This document shows, piece after piece, positions 7,938-14,089 of a DNA stretch of 19,337 nt (its first letter is position 1; each line of letters opens with the position of its first letter). The translations under genes were made by a program, and so were the position numbers. The stretch is from positions 1 to 19,337 of the forward strand of contig JBGVOD010000024.1 of NCBI GenBank assembly GCA_045126215.1. The letters run 5' to 3'. The stretch is from SVEL01 sp045126215. GTDB lineage: Bacteria; Bacillota; Clostridia; Lachnospirales; Lachnospiraceae. Below the pieces are notes generated by a model. It was not told the DNA's origin. It searched no databases and saw only the letters and a program-made list of their open reading frames with translations.

Positions 7938-7968
7938 AAATAAAACCACTTTGGAGAAAGGGGTAAAT

Positions 7969-8922
7969 ATGAAAGCATCAGGTATTGGCGGACAGGCAGT
8001 ATTAGAAGGCATTATGATGAGAAACAAAGACAAATATTCAGTAGCTGTCAGGAAGCCGGATAAAGAAATAGTTGTTGATGTAAAGAAATGCAATAATATT
8101 GCAGAGAAGTATAAGATATTAAAAGTACCATTTATCAGAGGTATATATAGCTTTGTTGATTCATTAGTTATTGGTATGAAGACTTTGACATATTCGGCAG
8201 AGTTCTATGAGGATGAGCCAGATCCAAAGGAAAAGCCTGTGGATAAGGTTTCAAAGAAGATATTTAAAGAGAAAACAGAAAGTATTCTTATGGGAATCAC
8301 AGTCCTTTTTTCTATTGCATTATCAATATTGATATTTATAATGCTTCCATATGGAATATCAGAACTGCTTAAAAATTCATTAAATATCAGATCCAACACA
8401 GTACTAGCAATAGTTGAAGGTATATTAAGGATTCTTATTTTTATATTATATCTTTTCCTTATTTCAAGAATGGAAGATATTCAGAGAACCTTTATGTATC
8501 ATGGTGCAGAACATAAGTGTATCAATTGTATCGAGAGCGGATTCGAACTTAATGTTGAGAATGTTCAGATGTCTTCAAGAATACATAAGAGATGTGGCAC
8601 CAGCTTTTTATTCTTTGTAATGTTTATAAGTATTGTATGTTTTATCCTAGTGTCATGTGTTTTACCAGAAGATGCAAGTATTATATTAAAGTCACTTACT
8701 AGACTTGCATTAGTGCCTGTAATTGCAGGAATATCATATGAAATATTAAGAGCAGCAGGCAGATCAGATAATAAGTTTCTTTCTATAATAAGCAGACCTG
8801 GCATGTGGATGCAGAAACTTACAACAAAAGAACCAGATGATTCTATGATTGAGGTGGCTATTGCTGCTGTTGAGGCGGTATTTGACTGGAAGAAGTTTTT
8901 AGGTGAAAACAATGAAGATTAG
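7969..8922 (+). CDS. DUF1385 family membrane protein (YqhQ-like)
   Basis: A 317-residue integral membrane protein of the DUF1385 family, often labelled a predicted metal-dependent enzyme. Its biochemical function is not established. Family features: the N-terminal 'GIGGQAVLEGIMMRN', 'KVPFIRGIYSFVDSL', and the conserved 'FMYHGAEHKCINCIE' (about 175-189), whose His and Cys residues suggest metal binding. Four hydrophobic segments are visible at about 105-127, 144-166, 212-232 and 242-264. The start ATG 7969 is chosen because AAAGGGG lies five bases upstream. A longer frame reaches back to 7909 but its N terminus is not family-like. The stop overlaps the prmC start by 11 bases, a standard clostridial DUF1385-prmC-prfA arrangement. 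Confidence 0.88.
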   Translation: MKASGIGGQAVLEGIMMRNKDKYSVAVRKPDKEIVVDVKKCNNIAEKYKILKVPFIRGIYSFVDSLVIGMKTLTYSAEFYEDEPDPKEKPVDKVSKKIFKEKTESILMGITVLFSIALSILIFIMLPYGISELLKNSLNIRSNTVLAIVEGILRILIFILYLFLISRMEDIQRTFMYHGAEHKCINCIESGFELNVENVQMSSRIHKRCGTSFLFFVMFISIVCFILVSCVLPEDASIILKSLTRLALVPVIAGISYEILRAAGRSDNKFLSIISRPGMWMQKLTTKEPDDSMIEVAIAAVEAVFDWKKFLGENNED

Positions 8923-9832
8923 GGATATTCTTCAAAAGGGTGAGGAATCATTACGCTTTGCAGGTATTGATGAATATAAGTCAGATGCATTTGTTCTTTT
9001 TGAATATGTATTTGGTATTGATAGAACACAGTATTTTATAAAATCGTTGGATGAAGAAGAGGATAGTTCAAAGTTAGACAGATATTTTGAACTAATAAAT
9101 TTGAGATGTTTGCATAAACCTGTGCAGTATATTACCAATAGACAGATGTTTATGGGATTGGAATTTTATGTAGATGAGAATGTGCTTATTCCAAGATTTG
9201 ATACAGAGATACTGGTTGAGAATGTACTGGATATTATTGGAAAAAGGTATTTTGATAAATCTCATTCTGATAAATCCTATTCTGATAAATATCAATCCGA
9301 AAAAAATCATTTTGGTAGAGAGATATCTGTTCTTGATATGTGTACCGGTTCGGGATGTATTGCAATATCTATTGCTAAACTTGCAGATATTAAAAATATT
9401 ACTGCAGTCGATATAAGTGATGGTGCTATAGAGGTTGCAAAAAAGAACTCAAAAAAGAATAATGTGGACATAAATTTTGTAAAAAGTGATTTATTTGATT
9501 GTCTAGATGGTAAGGTATTTGATATAATAGTTTCTAATCCACCTTATATAAGGACTGAGGTAGTTTCAAGCCTTATGGAAGAAGTGAGAAGCTTTGAACC
9601 AATGATGGCTTTGGATGGTACTGAAGATGGATTGTTTTTTTATAGAAAGATTACAAAAGAGTCAGTCAGTCATATGAATACAGGTGGTTACCTTGCATAT
9701 GAGATAGGGTTTGACCAGGGAAATGATGTAAAGCAGATTCTCATTGATAATGGTTTTATCGATGTGGAAATAATAAAAGATCTTGCAGGACTGGATAGAG
9801 TAGTAATTGGCAGACTTGCAGGAAACCAATAA
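8912..9832 (+). CDS. prmC: Peptide chain release factor N5-glutamine methyltransferase PrmC
   Basis: PrmC methylates the Gln of the GGQ motif in release factors, using S-adenosylmethionine. The protein has an N-terminal helical release-factor-binding domain (about 1-95), SAM motif I 'VLDMCTGSGCIA' (140-151), 'AVDIS' (165-169) and the substrate-Gln-binding NPPY (209-212). The start ATG 8912 is supported by AGGTG seven bases upstream. An in-frame GTG at 8903 falls inside that site. The gene overlaps DUF1385 by 11 bases and is followed 17 bases later by prfA, its substrate. Oddity: residues 113-132 are four tandem pentapeptides (YFDKS, HSDKS, YSDKY, QSEKN) encoded by 15-bp repeats in the linker before the catalytic domain. 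Confidence 0.95.
   Translation: MKIRDILQKGEESLRFAGIDEYKSDAFVLFEYVFGIDRTQYFIKSLDEEEDSSKLDRYFELINLRCLHKPVQYITNRQMFMGLEFYVDENVLIPRFDTEILVENVLDIIGKRYFDKSHSDKSYSDKYQSEKNHFGREISVLDMCTGSGCIAISIAKLADIKNITAVDISDGAIEVAKKNSKKNNVDINFVKSDLFDCLDGKVFDIIVSNPPYIRTEVVSSLMEEVRSFEPMMALDGTEDGLFFYRKITKESVSHMNTGGYLAYEIGFDQGNDVKQILIDNGFIDVEIIKDLAGLDRVVIGRLAGNQ
9248..9307 (+). repeat. Four 15-bp in-frame tandem repeats within prmC
   Basis: Units start at 9248, 9263, 9278 and 9293. The core of the first three is T(T/C)TGATAAAT. The fourth is more diverged (caatccgaaaaaaat). Each unit encodes five residues, so copy-number change would keep the reading frame. Confidence 0.85.
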
Positions 9833-9849
9833 GATTTGGAGGAATAGAA

Positions 9850-10923
9850 ATGTTTGATAAATTAGAGGATATTCTGGTAAGATTTGATGAAATAATGAAG
9901 GAATTAAATGATCCATCAGTAGTAAATGATCAGGCCAGATTCAAGAAGCTCATGAAGGAACAGAATGATCTTGCTCCTATCGTTGAGGCATATAAAGCAT
10001 ATAAACAGGCAAAACAGGATGTTGAAGATTCGCTTGCAATCCTTGATGCTGAAAGTGATGAAGATATGAGAGAACTTGCAAAGGAAGAATTAAATGATGC
10101 AAAGACTCGTATTGAGAACATCGAAAGAGAATTAAAGGTATTGCTTTTACCAAAGGATCCAAATGATGACAAGAATATTGTAGTTGAAATCAGAGCTGGT
10201 GCAGGTGGTGACGAAGCAGCACTTTTTGCAGCTGAATTATTCCGTATGTACAGTCATTATGTTGAAGAGAAGAAATGGAAAATTGAGCTTGTCAATGTAG
10301 ATGACACAGGTATTGGTGGTATGAAGGAAGTCGAATTCATGGTAAAGGGTAAGGGAGCTTACTCAGTTATGAAGTACGAGAGTGGTGTTCACAGAGTACA
10401 GCGTGTACCAGAAACAGAATCAGGTGGACGTATTCATACATCTACAGCTACAGTTGCTGTTATTCCGGAAGCAGAAGAAGTAGATGTTCAGATTGATGAA
10501 AAAGATATTCGAATAGATGTTATGAGAGCTTCAGGAAATGGTGGACAGTGTGTAAATACAACAGACTCAGCTGTTCGTTTAACTCATTTCCCAACAGGTA
10601 TTGTTATTTATTCTCAGACAGAAAAATCACAGATTCAGAATAGAGAAAAAGCTTTTGCATTGCTTCGTGCTAAATTATACGATATTGAAATGCAGAAAGC
10701 CCACGATGCAGAAGCAGATGCAAGACGTAGTCAGATTGGTACAGGTGATCGCTCTGAAAAGATTAGAACATATAACTTCCCACAAGGACGTGTAACTGAT
10801 CACCGTATTGGCTTAACATTATATAAACTTGATAAAATTATGAATGGAGACATTCAGGAAATTATTGATGGATGTATAGCTGCTGACCAGGCTGCAAAGC
10901 TTGCAAAGGTAAATGAGGAATAA
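9850..10923 (+). CDS. prfA: Peptide chain release factor 1
   Basis: RF1 recognises UAA and UAG stop codons and triggers release of the finished peptide. The 357-residue length is typical. The peptidyl-hydrolysis GGQ motif is at 231-233 (GNGGQCVN), and Gln233 is the expected target of PrmC encoded upstream. The stop-codon reading P-x-T tripeptide is PET at 187-189 (RVPETESGGRIHTS), which separates RF1 from RF2 (SPF). The coiled N-terminal domain spans about 1-100. Residue 234 is Cys where many RF1 proteins have His. The ATG follows TTGGAGG. A strong terminator follows the stop. Confidence 0.98.
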   Translation: MFDKLEDILVRFDEIMKELNDPSVVNDQARFKKLMKEQNDLAPIVEAYKAYKQAKQDVEDSLAILDAESDEDMRELAKEELNDAKTRIENIERELKVLLLPKDPNDDKNIVVEIRAGAGGDEAALFAAELFRMYSHYVEEKKWKIELVNVDDTGIGGMKEVEFMVKGKGAYSVMKYESGVHRVQRVPETESGGRIHTSTATVAVIPEAEEVDVQIDEKDIRIDVMRASGNGGQCVNTTDSAVRLTHFPTGIVIYSQTEKSQIQNREKAFALLRAKLYDIEMQKAHDAEADARRSQIGTGDRSEKIRTYNFPQGRVTDHRIGLTLYKLDKIMNGDIQEIIDGCIAADQAAKLAKVNEE

Positions 10924-10934
10924 GAACATTTATG

Positions 10935-10968
10935 AGGACTATGGTGTTATGCCATAGTCTTTTTTTGG
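10935..10968 (+). terminator. Rho-independent terminator after prfA
   Basis: GACTATGG (10937-10944) pairs perfectly with CCATAGTC (10952-10959) around a seven-base loop, followed by eight T residues (10960-10967). It marks the end of the conserved housekeeping block. Confidence 0.92.
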
Positions 10969-11172
10969 GTAAATATTTTGTAAGAGACATATTCCATAGT
11001 GTATATATTAATTTATCGCGCTCGAAGAAAAAGGAATGAGAAAGCTACTTGAGGTGCTAAAGAGCAGTATTTCATAAAGAATTTATGGATATATTATAAT
11101 GGTTAGAGAAGTTTACGAAAACGAGTTAAGAAAAGTATTAGGGCATCGAAAATAGAAAATATATTTCATAGA
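10968..11172. other. Gene-poor spacer between prfA and the first toxin-antitoxin module
   Basis: No real gene is visible. Two very short open stretches look like coding debris. One at 11012-11077 reads LEEKGMRKLLEVLKSS before a stop. One at 11099-11155 starts with ATG and reads MVREVYENELRKVLGHRK. Neither has a convincing ribosome site. The second is preceded by a TATAAT at 11095-11100 that overlaps its own start. I treat both as probable remnants or chance. Confidence 0.35.
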
Positions 11173-11201
11173 TTGACTTGTAACGTAAAATGCGTTACAA
11201 T
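11173..11201 (+). promoter_or_regulatory. Promoter and operator of the first toxin-antitoxin operon
   Basis: TTGACT (11173-11178) and TACAAT (11196-11201) are 17 bases apart. A perfect inverted repeat, TTGTAACG (11178-11185) with CGTTACAA (11193-11200), fills the spacer and enters the -10 box, as expected for an antitoxin-toxin autoregulatory operator. It lies about 25 bases before the antitoxin start. Confidence 0.85.
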
Positions 11202-11226
11202 AAAAAGAAAAATGGAGGTGTTTTAT

Positions 11227-11529
11227 ATGGGAAAAACAGCAACATTAAATATAAGAGTAAATCCAGATGTAAAAAAAAATGCAGAAAGTGTATTGGCACA
11301 ATTAGGGATACCAATGGCTACTGCGATAGATATGTATTTAAAACAAATATCATTAGTAGGAGGAATTCCCTTTTCTGTTGTATTACCAAAAGCAGCTAAT
11401 TCAGTGAATGCAGATATTATGTCTGTTACGCAGATTCATCAAAAGTTAGAAAAAGGATATACGGATATAGAGAAAGGAAATGTTGAGGATGCAGCTAGTG
11501 CGTTTGCGGCATTTAGAGAGAGGCATTAA
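11227..11529 (+). CDS. Type II antitoxin, RelB/DinJ family
   Basis: A 100-residue antitoxin that should bind the toxin encoded next to it and repress the shared promoter. The N terminus 'MGKTATLNIRVNPDVKKNAE' is a ribbon-helix-helix DNA-binding start of the RelB/DinJ type (beta strand ATLNIRV). It is followed by 'LGIPMATAIDMYLKQI', the second helix typical of DinJ, and 'GGIPF'. The C-terminal charged region (HQKLEKGYTDIEKGN...FRERH) is the expected toxin-wrapping part. Start ATG 11227 has GGAGGTG six bases upstream. A longer frame to 11173 would begin inside the promoter and is rejected. The stop overlaps the toxin start by one base (TAATG). Confidence 0.92.
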   Translation: MGKTATLNIRVNPDVKKNAESVLAQLGIPMATAIDMYLKQISLVGGIPFSVVLPKAANSVNADIMSVTQIHQKLEKGYTDIEKGNVEDAASAFAAFRERH

Positions 11530-11849
11530 TGAGGCAATATAAGGTAGAGATTACAAAAGAAGCTTTGAAGGATATGGAAGATATATACAATTATATTGCT
11601 ATAGATTTGCTTGCTCCTGATAATGCAATAGGGCAATATAATCGTATTGCTGATGAAATACTTTCATTAGACACTTTTCTGGAACGATTTAGGATTATGG
11701 ATTCTGAGCCGGAAAAGAGAATGGAGTTGCGTAGAATGCTCGTCGATAATTATTCAGTGTTTTACACAATCCGTGACGAAATGGTAATTGTAACGGCTGT
11801 GTTATACACGGCATCTGATATAGAAGCACGTTTGAGAGGCGAGATATAA
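11529..11849 (+). CDS. Type II toxin, RelE/ParE superfamily
   Basis: A 106-residue protein with the RelE/ParE fold signature: 'YKVEITKEALKDMEDIYNYIA' at the N terminus (strand, then long helix), a middle 'LRRMLVDNYSVFYTIRDEMVIVTAVLYTASD' beta sheet and a C-terminal basic 'IEARLRGE'. Family members either cleave mRNA on the ribosome (RelE/YafQ) or poison gyrase (ParE). Pairing with a DinJ-type antitoxin favours the mRNA-cleaving kind, but I cannot assign catalytic residues by eye. Its ATG uses the last A of the antitoxin stop, so translation is coupled. A GC hairpin plus a T-rich tail overlaps its 3' end. Confidence 0.88.
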   Translation: MRQYKVEITKEALKDMEDIYNYIAIDLLAPDNAIGQYNRIADEILSLDTFLERFRIMDSEPEKRMELRRMLVDNYSVFYTIRDEMVIVTAVLYTASDIEARLRGEI

Positions 11850-11866
11850 AAGCTCGCTTTTATTTG
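11837..11866 (+). terminator. Weak terminator at the end of the first toxin gene
   Basis: GCGAG (11839-11843) pairs with CTCGC (11853-11857), extended by one G-U and one A-T pair, around a nine-base loop and followed by TTTTATTTG. The stem begins inside the toxin coding sequence. Confidence 0.5.
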
Positions 11867-11895
11867 AAGTTTCCGATGTACTCAGGAGAATTTAA

Positions 11896-11939
11896 TTGAT
11901 ATTTTCTGCTATTCGGTATATACTATGTATATACCGAAT
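11896..11939 (+). promoter_or_regulatory. Promoter and operator of the mazEF-like operon
   Basis: TTGATA (11896-11901) and TATACT (11919-11924) are 17 bases apart. A perfect 13-bp inverted repeat, 11911-11923 (ATTCGGTATATAC) with 11927-11939 around TAT, covers the -10 box and the start point, as expected for repression by the MazE-MazF complex. Confidence 0.88.
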
Positions 11940-11955
11940 GCAAGGAGGTTTTCAT

Positions 11956-12198
11956 ATGCAAGCACAAGTAAAAGAATGGGGAAATAGTCAAGGAATCAGA
12001 TTGCCAAAAGAAGTATTGAAAAGTGCAGGAATCACATTGAATGAGTTTTTGGATGTCACGGTATCAGATGGTGTAATCACTTTAGTGAAATCATTTCGTC
12101 ATAAAACGTTGGAAGAGAGAGCCGCTGAGTTTGATGGAAAGTTAATGCTTGATGGTGAATATGAGTGGGGTGAACCTGTCGGAAGAGAGGTATGGTAA
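11956..12198 (+). CDS. MazE-family antitoxin (AbrB/SpoVT swapped-hairpin)
   Basis: An 80-residue antitoxin. The N terminus 'MQAQVKEWGNSQGIRLPKEVL' is the AbrB/MazE DNA-binding swapped-hairpin signature (WGNSxGIRLPK at about 8-18). The C-terminal acidic tail ending in DGEYEWGEPVGREVW is the expected toxin-binding extension. The start ATG 11956 has AAGGAGG seven bases upstream. A longer frame to 11896 starts inside the promoter and is rejected. The stop overlaps the start of the MazF-like toxin by one base. It should neutralise that toxin and repress the operon through the palindrome upstream. Confidence 0.92.
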   Translation: MQAQVKEWGNSQGIRLPKEVLKSAGITLNEFLDVTVSDGVITLVKSFRHKTLEERAAEFDGKLMLDGEYEWGEPVGREVW

Positions 12199-12500
12199 TG
12201 GAAATTTTACATCAAGGAGATATTCTTAAAATTGAAAAAATAAAACATCCCGTATTGGTGGTTAGTAAGGATTTTTTTAATACGAGTGGTGAAATAATTG
12301 GATGTCCAATTATTAGAAATTCTACTCCGGGTCCGCTTCATATATGGATGGCTACAGAAGAAAATGAAGGTTATATACAATGTGAAAAACTGGCATTGTT
12401 AGATATGTCTCTTCGCGGTTACAAGAAAGTAGATAGATTGCCAATTTCAGAAATAATTAACGTATCTGATGCTATTCAGGGAATTTTTGAATACATTTGA
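12198..12500 (+). CDS. MazF/PemK-family toxin (endoribonuclease)
   Basis: A 100-residue MazF/PemK-like protein, a family of sequence-specific mRNA-cleaving toxins. Signatures: 'QGDILKIEKIKHPVLVVSKDFFNTSG' (residues about 6-31), 'GCPIIRNSTPG' (35-45) where Arg40 occupies the area of the catalytic Arg of MazF, and 'YIQCEKLALLDMSLRG' (59-74), the conserved V/I-x-C/D-x-L/R strand region. Start ATG 12198 is chosen because GAGAGG ends seven bases upstream and it forms TAATG with the antitoxin stop. An in-frame ATG at 12192 lies one base from the ribosome site. The family fit is good, but the sequence is diverged from canonical MazF. Confidence 0.86.
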   Translation: MEILHQGDILKIEKIKHPVLVVSKDFFNTSGEIIGCPIIRNSTPGPLHIWMATEENEGYIQCEKLALLDMSLRGYKKVDRLPISEIINVSDAIQGIFEYI

Positions 12501-12543
12501 TGAGAATTCTAATATGAGAAAGATTTGAATTTGTCTAATTAAG

Positions 12544-12572
12544 TTAATCGTGCCATATGGCTTGATTATAAA
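12544..12572 (+). promoter_or_regulatory. Possible promoter of the yjdF transcript
   Basis: TTAATC (12544-12549) and TATAAA (12567-12572) are 17 bases apart. The -10 is good, the -35 poor. It would start transcription near 12579, just before the structured leader. Confidence 0.4.
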
Positions 12573-12584
12573 TACAAAGATAAA

Positions 12585-12707
12585 AACGCAATGTACACCT
12601 AAAAATGTACTAGAGCTGGTAGGTAGCCCAGCCGTCCTATTTCTAATAGGGTAAGTAACCTGCCCCTCCGGGTTGTCCATTCTTTGTTCAACTATTATTT
12701 AGGAGGG
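12585..12707 (+). ncRNA. yjdF-type (azaaromatic-sensing) riboswitch leader
   Basis: The leader of yjdF is structured and less AT-rich than its surroundings. GCTGG (12615-12619) pairs with CCAGC (12628-12632). CCTATT (12636-12641) pairs with AATAGG (12645-12650). As an alternative or tertiary pairing, GGTAGGT (12618-12624) matches ACCTGCC (12658-12664). CCCTCC (12664-12669) is a perfect complement of GGAGGG (12702-12707), the yjdF Shine-Dalgarno, so the leader can hide the ribosome site. Position before a yjdF gene is the known setting of the yjdF motif RNA, reported to bind azaaromatic compounds. The class assignment rests on this context and on the fold, not on a covariance search. The ends are approximate. 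Confidence 0.75.
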
Positions 12708-12713
12708 ATTCTT

Positions 12714-13130
12714 ATGGACAAAGTAAGTGGAAAGCTGACAGTGTATTTTGAAGAACCATTTTGGGTAGGAATATTTGAACGTATCGAAGATGGTAAATTA
12801 TCTGTGGCAAAAGTGACTTTTGGTGCAGAGCCAAAAGATTACGAAGTGCAGGAATATGTTCAAAAATACTATTTCAGTTTGAAATTCAGTCCGGCTGTTG
12901 ATACTGTTGCAAAGGATATAAAAAGAAATCCGAAAAGGATGAAGCGTGAAGCGAAAAAGCAGATGCAGGAAATAGGCATTGGCACAAAATCGCAACGGGC
13001 CTTGAAATTACAACAGGAACAGAACAAGCAAGAGCGCAAGGTAAGAAGCCAAGAGAAAAAAGAAGCGGAAAAACTGCGAATGTTTGAACTGAAACAGCAA
13101 AAGAAGAGAGAAAAGCATAAGGGGCATTAA
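12714..13130 (+). CDS. yjdF: YjdF family protein (DUF2992)
   Basis: A 138-residue protein of the YjdF/DUF2992 family. The N-terminal half is a small beta-rich domain starting 'MDKVSGKLTVYFEEPFWVGIFER' with 'AKVTFGAEPKDYEV'. The C-terminal half is a very basic helix typical of the family ('NPKRMKREAKKQMQ', 'GTKSQRALKLQQEQ', then Lys/Glu-rich to 'KREKHKGH'), consistent with nucleic acid contact, though its molecular role is unknown. The start ATG 12714 follows AGGAGGG by six bases. A longer frame from TTG 12684 runs through the riboswitch and is rejected. The gene is preceded by a structured leader and followed by a terminator overlapping its stop. Confidence 0.93.
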   Translation: MDKVSGKLTVYFEEPFWVGIFERIEDGKLSVAKVTFGAEPKDYEVQEYVQKYYFSLKFSPAVDTVAKDIKRNPKRMKREAKKQMQEIGIGTKSQRALKLQQEQNKQERKVRSQEKKEAEKLRMFELKQQKKREKHKGH

Positions 13131-13147
13131 TGTCCCTTGGTTTTTTG
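13121..13147 (+). terminator. Terminator overlapping the end of yjdF
   Basis: GGGGCA (13121-13126) pairs with TGTCCC (13131-13136), with one G-U, around the loop TTAA, followed by TTGG and six T residues (13141-13146). The stem includes the yjdF stop codon. Confidence 0.8.
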
Positions 13148-13178
13148 CTCAAATCGGAATTCTACGGAGGAAATCATT

Positions 13179-13502
13179 ATGGTAGGAAAAATTATTGGAC
13201 TTGTATCTTGTTTAATGTGTGCTTTTCCATTTCTAATTATTTCTGTCTACAATAAAGATAGTAGAGAACCCATTAATTTTTGGAGTGGAGATACAACATT
13301 AAAATCGAAGGTAAAGAATGTAGTTGAATATAACAAAAAAATGGCGCTATTGTACAAAAGGTGTGCCATTGCATTTTTAATTTCGGGAATTGGATTTATG
13401 GTTTCTCCTTATTTAGGTGTTGCCATGATATGCTTCGACTGTACACTAGGTATTTATCTCGTATATCGAAACTATAAAAGAATTTTAGGTAAATATTCGT
13501 AA
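13179..13502 (+). CDS. Small membrane protein of unknown function
   Basis: A 107-residue protein with a hydrophobic N terminus (about 4-23, KIIGLVSCLMCAFPFLIISV), a hydrophilic middle with 'NKDSREPINFWSGDTTLKSKVKNV', and a second hydrophobic region of about 34 residues (72-105) that could be two segments joined at 'SPYLG'. A short basic tail (RNYKRILGKYS) follows. I believe similar proteins with the 'PINFWSGD' segment occur widely in clostridia without assigned function. The start ATG 13179 has CGGAGG eight bases upstream. The longer frame from 13137 begins inside the yjdF terminator. There is no room for a clear promoter between that terminator and this gene, so expression probably depends on read-through from yjdF. 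Confidence 0.8.
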   Translation: MVGKIIGLVSCLMCAFPFLIISVYNKDSREPINFWSGDTTLKSKVKNVVEYNKKMALLYKRCAIAFLISGIGFMVSPYLGVAMICFDCTLGIYLVYRNYKRILGKYS

Positions 13503-13548
13503 GTTTAAATATTGGAACTAACAGAAAAATCCAGTTTTATGTGCTTAG

Positions 13549-13583
13549 ATAAAATGTAAAAGCCAGGCAGTTTTGCCTGGCAA
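13549..13583 (-). terminator. Terminator of merR
   Basis: GCCAGGCA (13562-13569) and TGCCTGGC (13574-13581) form a perfect eight-bp stem with a four-base loop. Read on the - strand it is followed by TTTTACATTTT, so it ends the merR transcript. Confidence 0.9.
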
Positions 13584-13589
13584 ATTCAA

Positions 13590-14024
13590 TTAATGGGCTT
13601 TGTTGTAAAGCTTTTGAATGTCCTTTGGGAGATTATCAGGGAGCATTGCATTAATTCTATCTTCGTTGCCATCAGCTATGGCAGTGTCATAATACCAGCA
13701 TTTGAATTCCAGCATGGCAAGAGTTTTTTCAAGCTGTTTGATTTCCTCTTTGACGGCAGCCTTTCGATGCTCAAATAATTCTTTTCGTTTTGTATAGCTG
13801 GATGAGCCTTCAGTAACCCATTCAAAAAACTGTTTTATATCTTTAATTTCAAGACCGGATTGTTTTAAGCACTCGATGATACGGAGCGCTTCAAGTTCGT
13901 TATCACTAAAATACCGGATATTGCCTTTGCGTACAAGATTAGGGAAAAAGCCTTCTTTATCGTAATATCTCAAGGTAGAAATAGGGAGATGAAACATCTC
14001 AGATACCTGACCAATTGTGTACAT
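13590..14024 (-). CDS. MerR family transcriptional regulator
   Basis: A 144-residue MerR-type activator. The N-terminal winged helix is clear: 'YTIGQVSEMFHLPISTLRYYDKEGFF' (2-27), then 'RYFSDNELEALRIIECLKQSGLEIKDI' (38-63). A long dimerisation helix rich in Lys and Glu follows (about 78-118). The C-terminal effector part is short, with a lone Cys109, and lacks the clustered Cys of metal sensors, which suggests a small-molecule or electrophile sensor, though this is inference. The start ATG (14024) has AGAAGG about seven bases upstream on its strand. A TTG 18 bases earlier is less likely. It is divergent from the hydrolase operon and faces a promoter with the 19-bp spacer that MerR proteins need. 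Confidence 0.93.
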   Translation of the reverse strand: MYTIGQVSEMFHLPISTLRYYDKEGFFPNLVRKGNIRYFSDNELEALRIIECLKQSGLEIKDIKQFFEWVTEGSSSYTKRKELFEHRKAAVKEEIKQLEKTLAMLEFKCWYYDTAIADGNEDRINAMLPDNLPKDIQKLYNKAH

Positions 14025-14058
14025 AAAAATACCTTCTTTCAAAATTTAAAAATAATGC

Positions 14059-14089
14059 TTGACCTAAAGTTAAGTTTAGGTCTTATAAT
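14059..14089 (+). promoter_or_regulatory. MerR-type promoter with 19-bp spacer and operator
   Basis: TTGACC (14059-14064) and a perfect TATAAT (14084-14089) are 19 bases apart. The overlong spacer is a hallmark of promoters that MerR proteins twist into an active form. A perfect inverted repeat, GACCTAAA (14061-14068) with TTTAGGTC (14075-14082), fills it. merR reads away on the other strand, so it probably controls itself from the same site. Confidence 0.9.

Noticed and set aside
7909..7968. Longer N terminus for the DUF1385 protein
   Set aside because: The extra 20 residues overlap the leader hairpins and are unlike the family. ATG 7969 has a strong ribosome site.
9248..9307. Tandem repeats considered as a CRISPR or regulatory repeat
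   Set aside because: Units are only 15 bp, directly adjacent without spacers and keep the prmC reading frame, so they are a coding minisatellite.
10601..10795. Second + strand frame inside prfA
   Set aside because: It is an out-of-frame shadow of the conserved RF1 C-terminal domain.
11173..11226. Longer N terminus for the DinJ-like antitoxin
   Set aside because: It would begin inside the -35 box and run through the operator. ATG 11227 has an ideal ribosome site and the family N terminus.
11896..11955. Longer N terminus for the MazE-like antitoxin
   Set aside because: It would be encoded by the promoter and the 13-bp inverted repeat. ATG 11956 has AAGGAGG at seven bases.
12447..12680. A 77-residue - strand reading frame opposite the yjdF leader
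   Set aside because: It is the antisense of the structured leader and has no ribosome site or family match. RNA structure on the + strand explains the sequence better.
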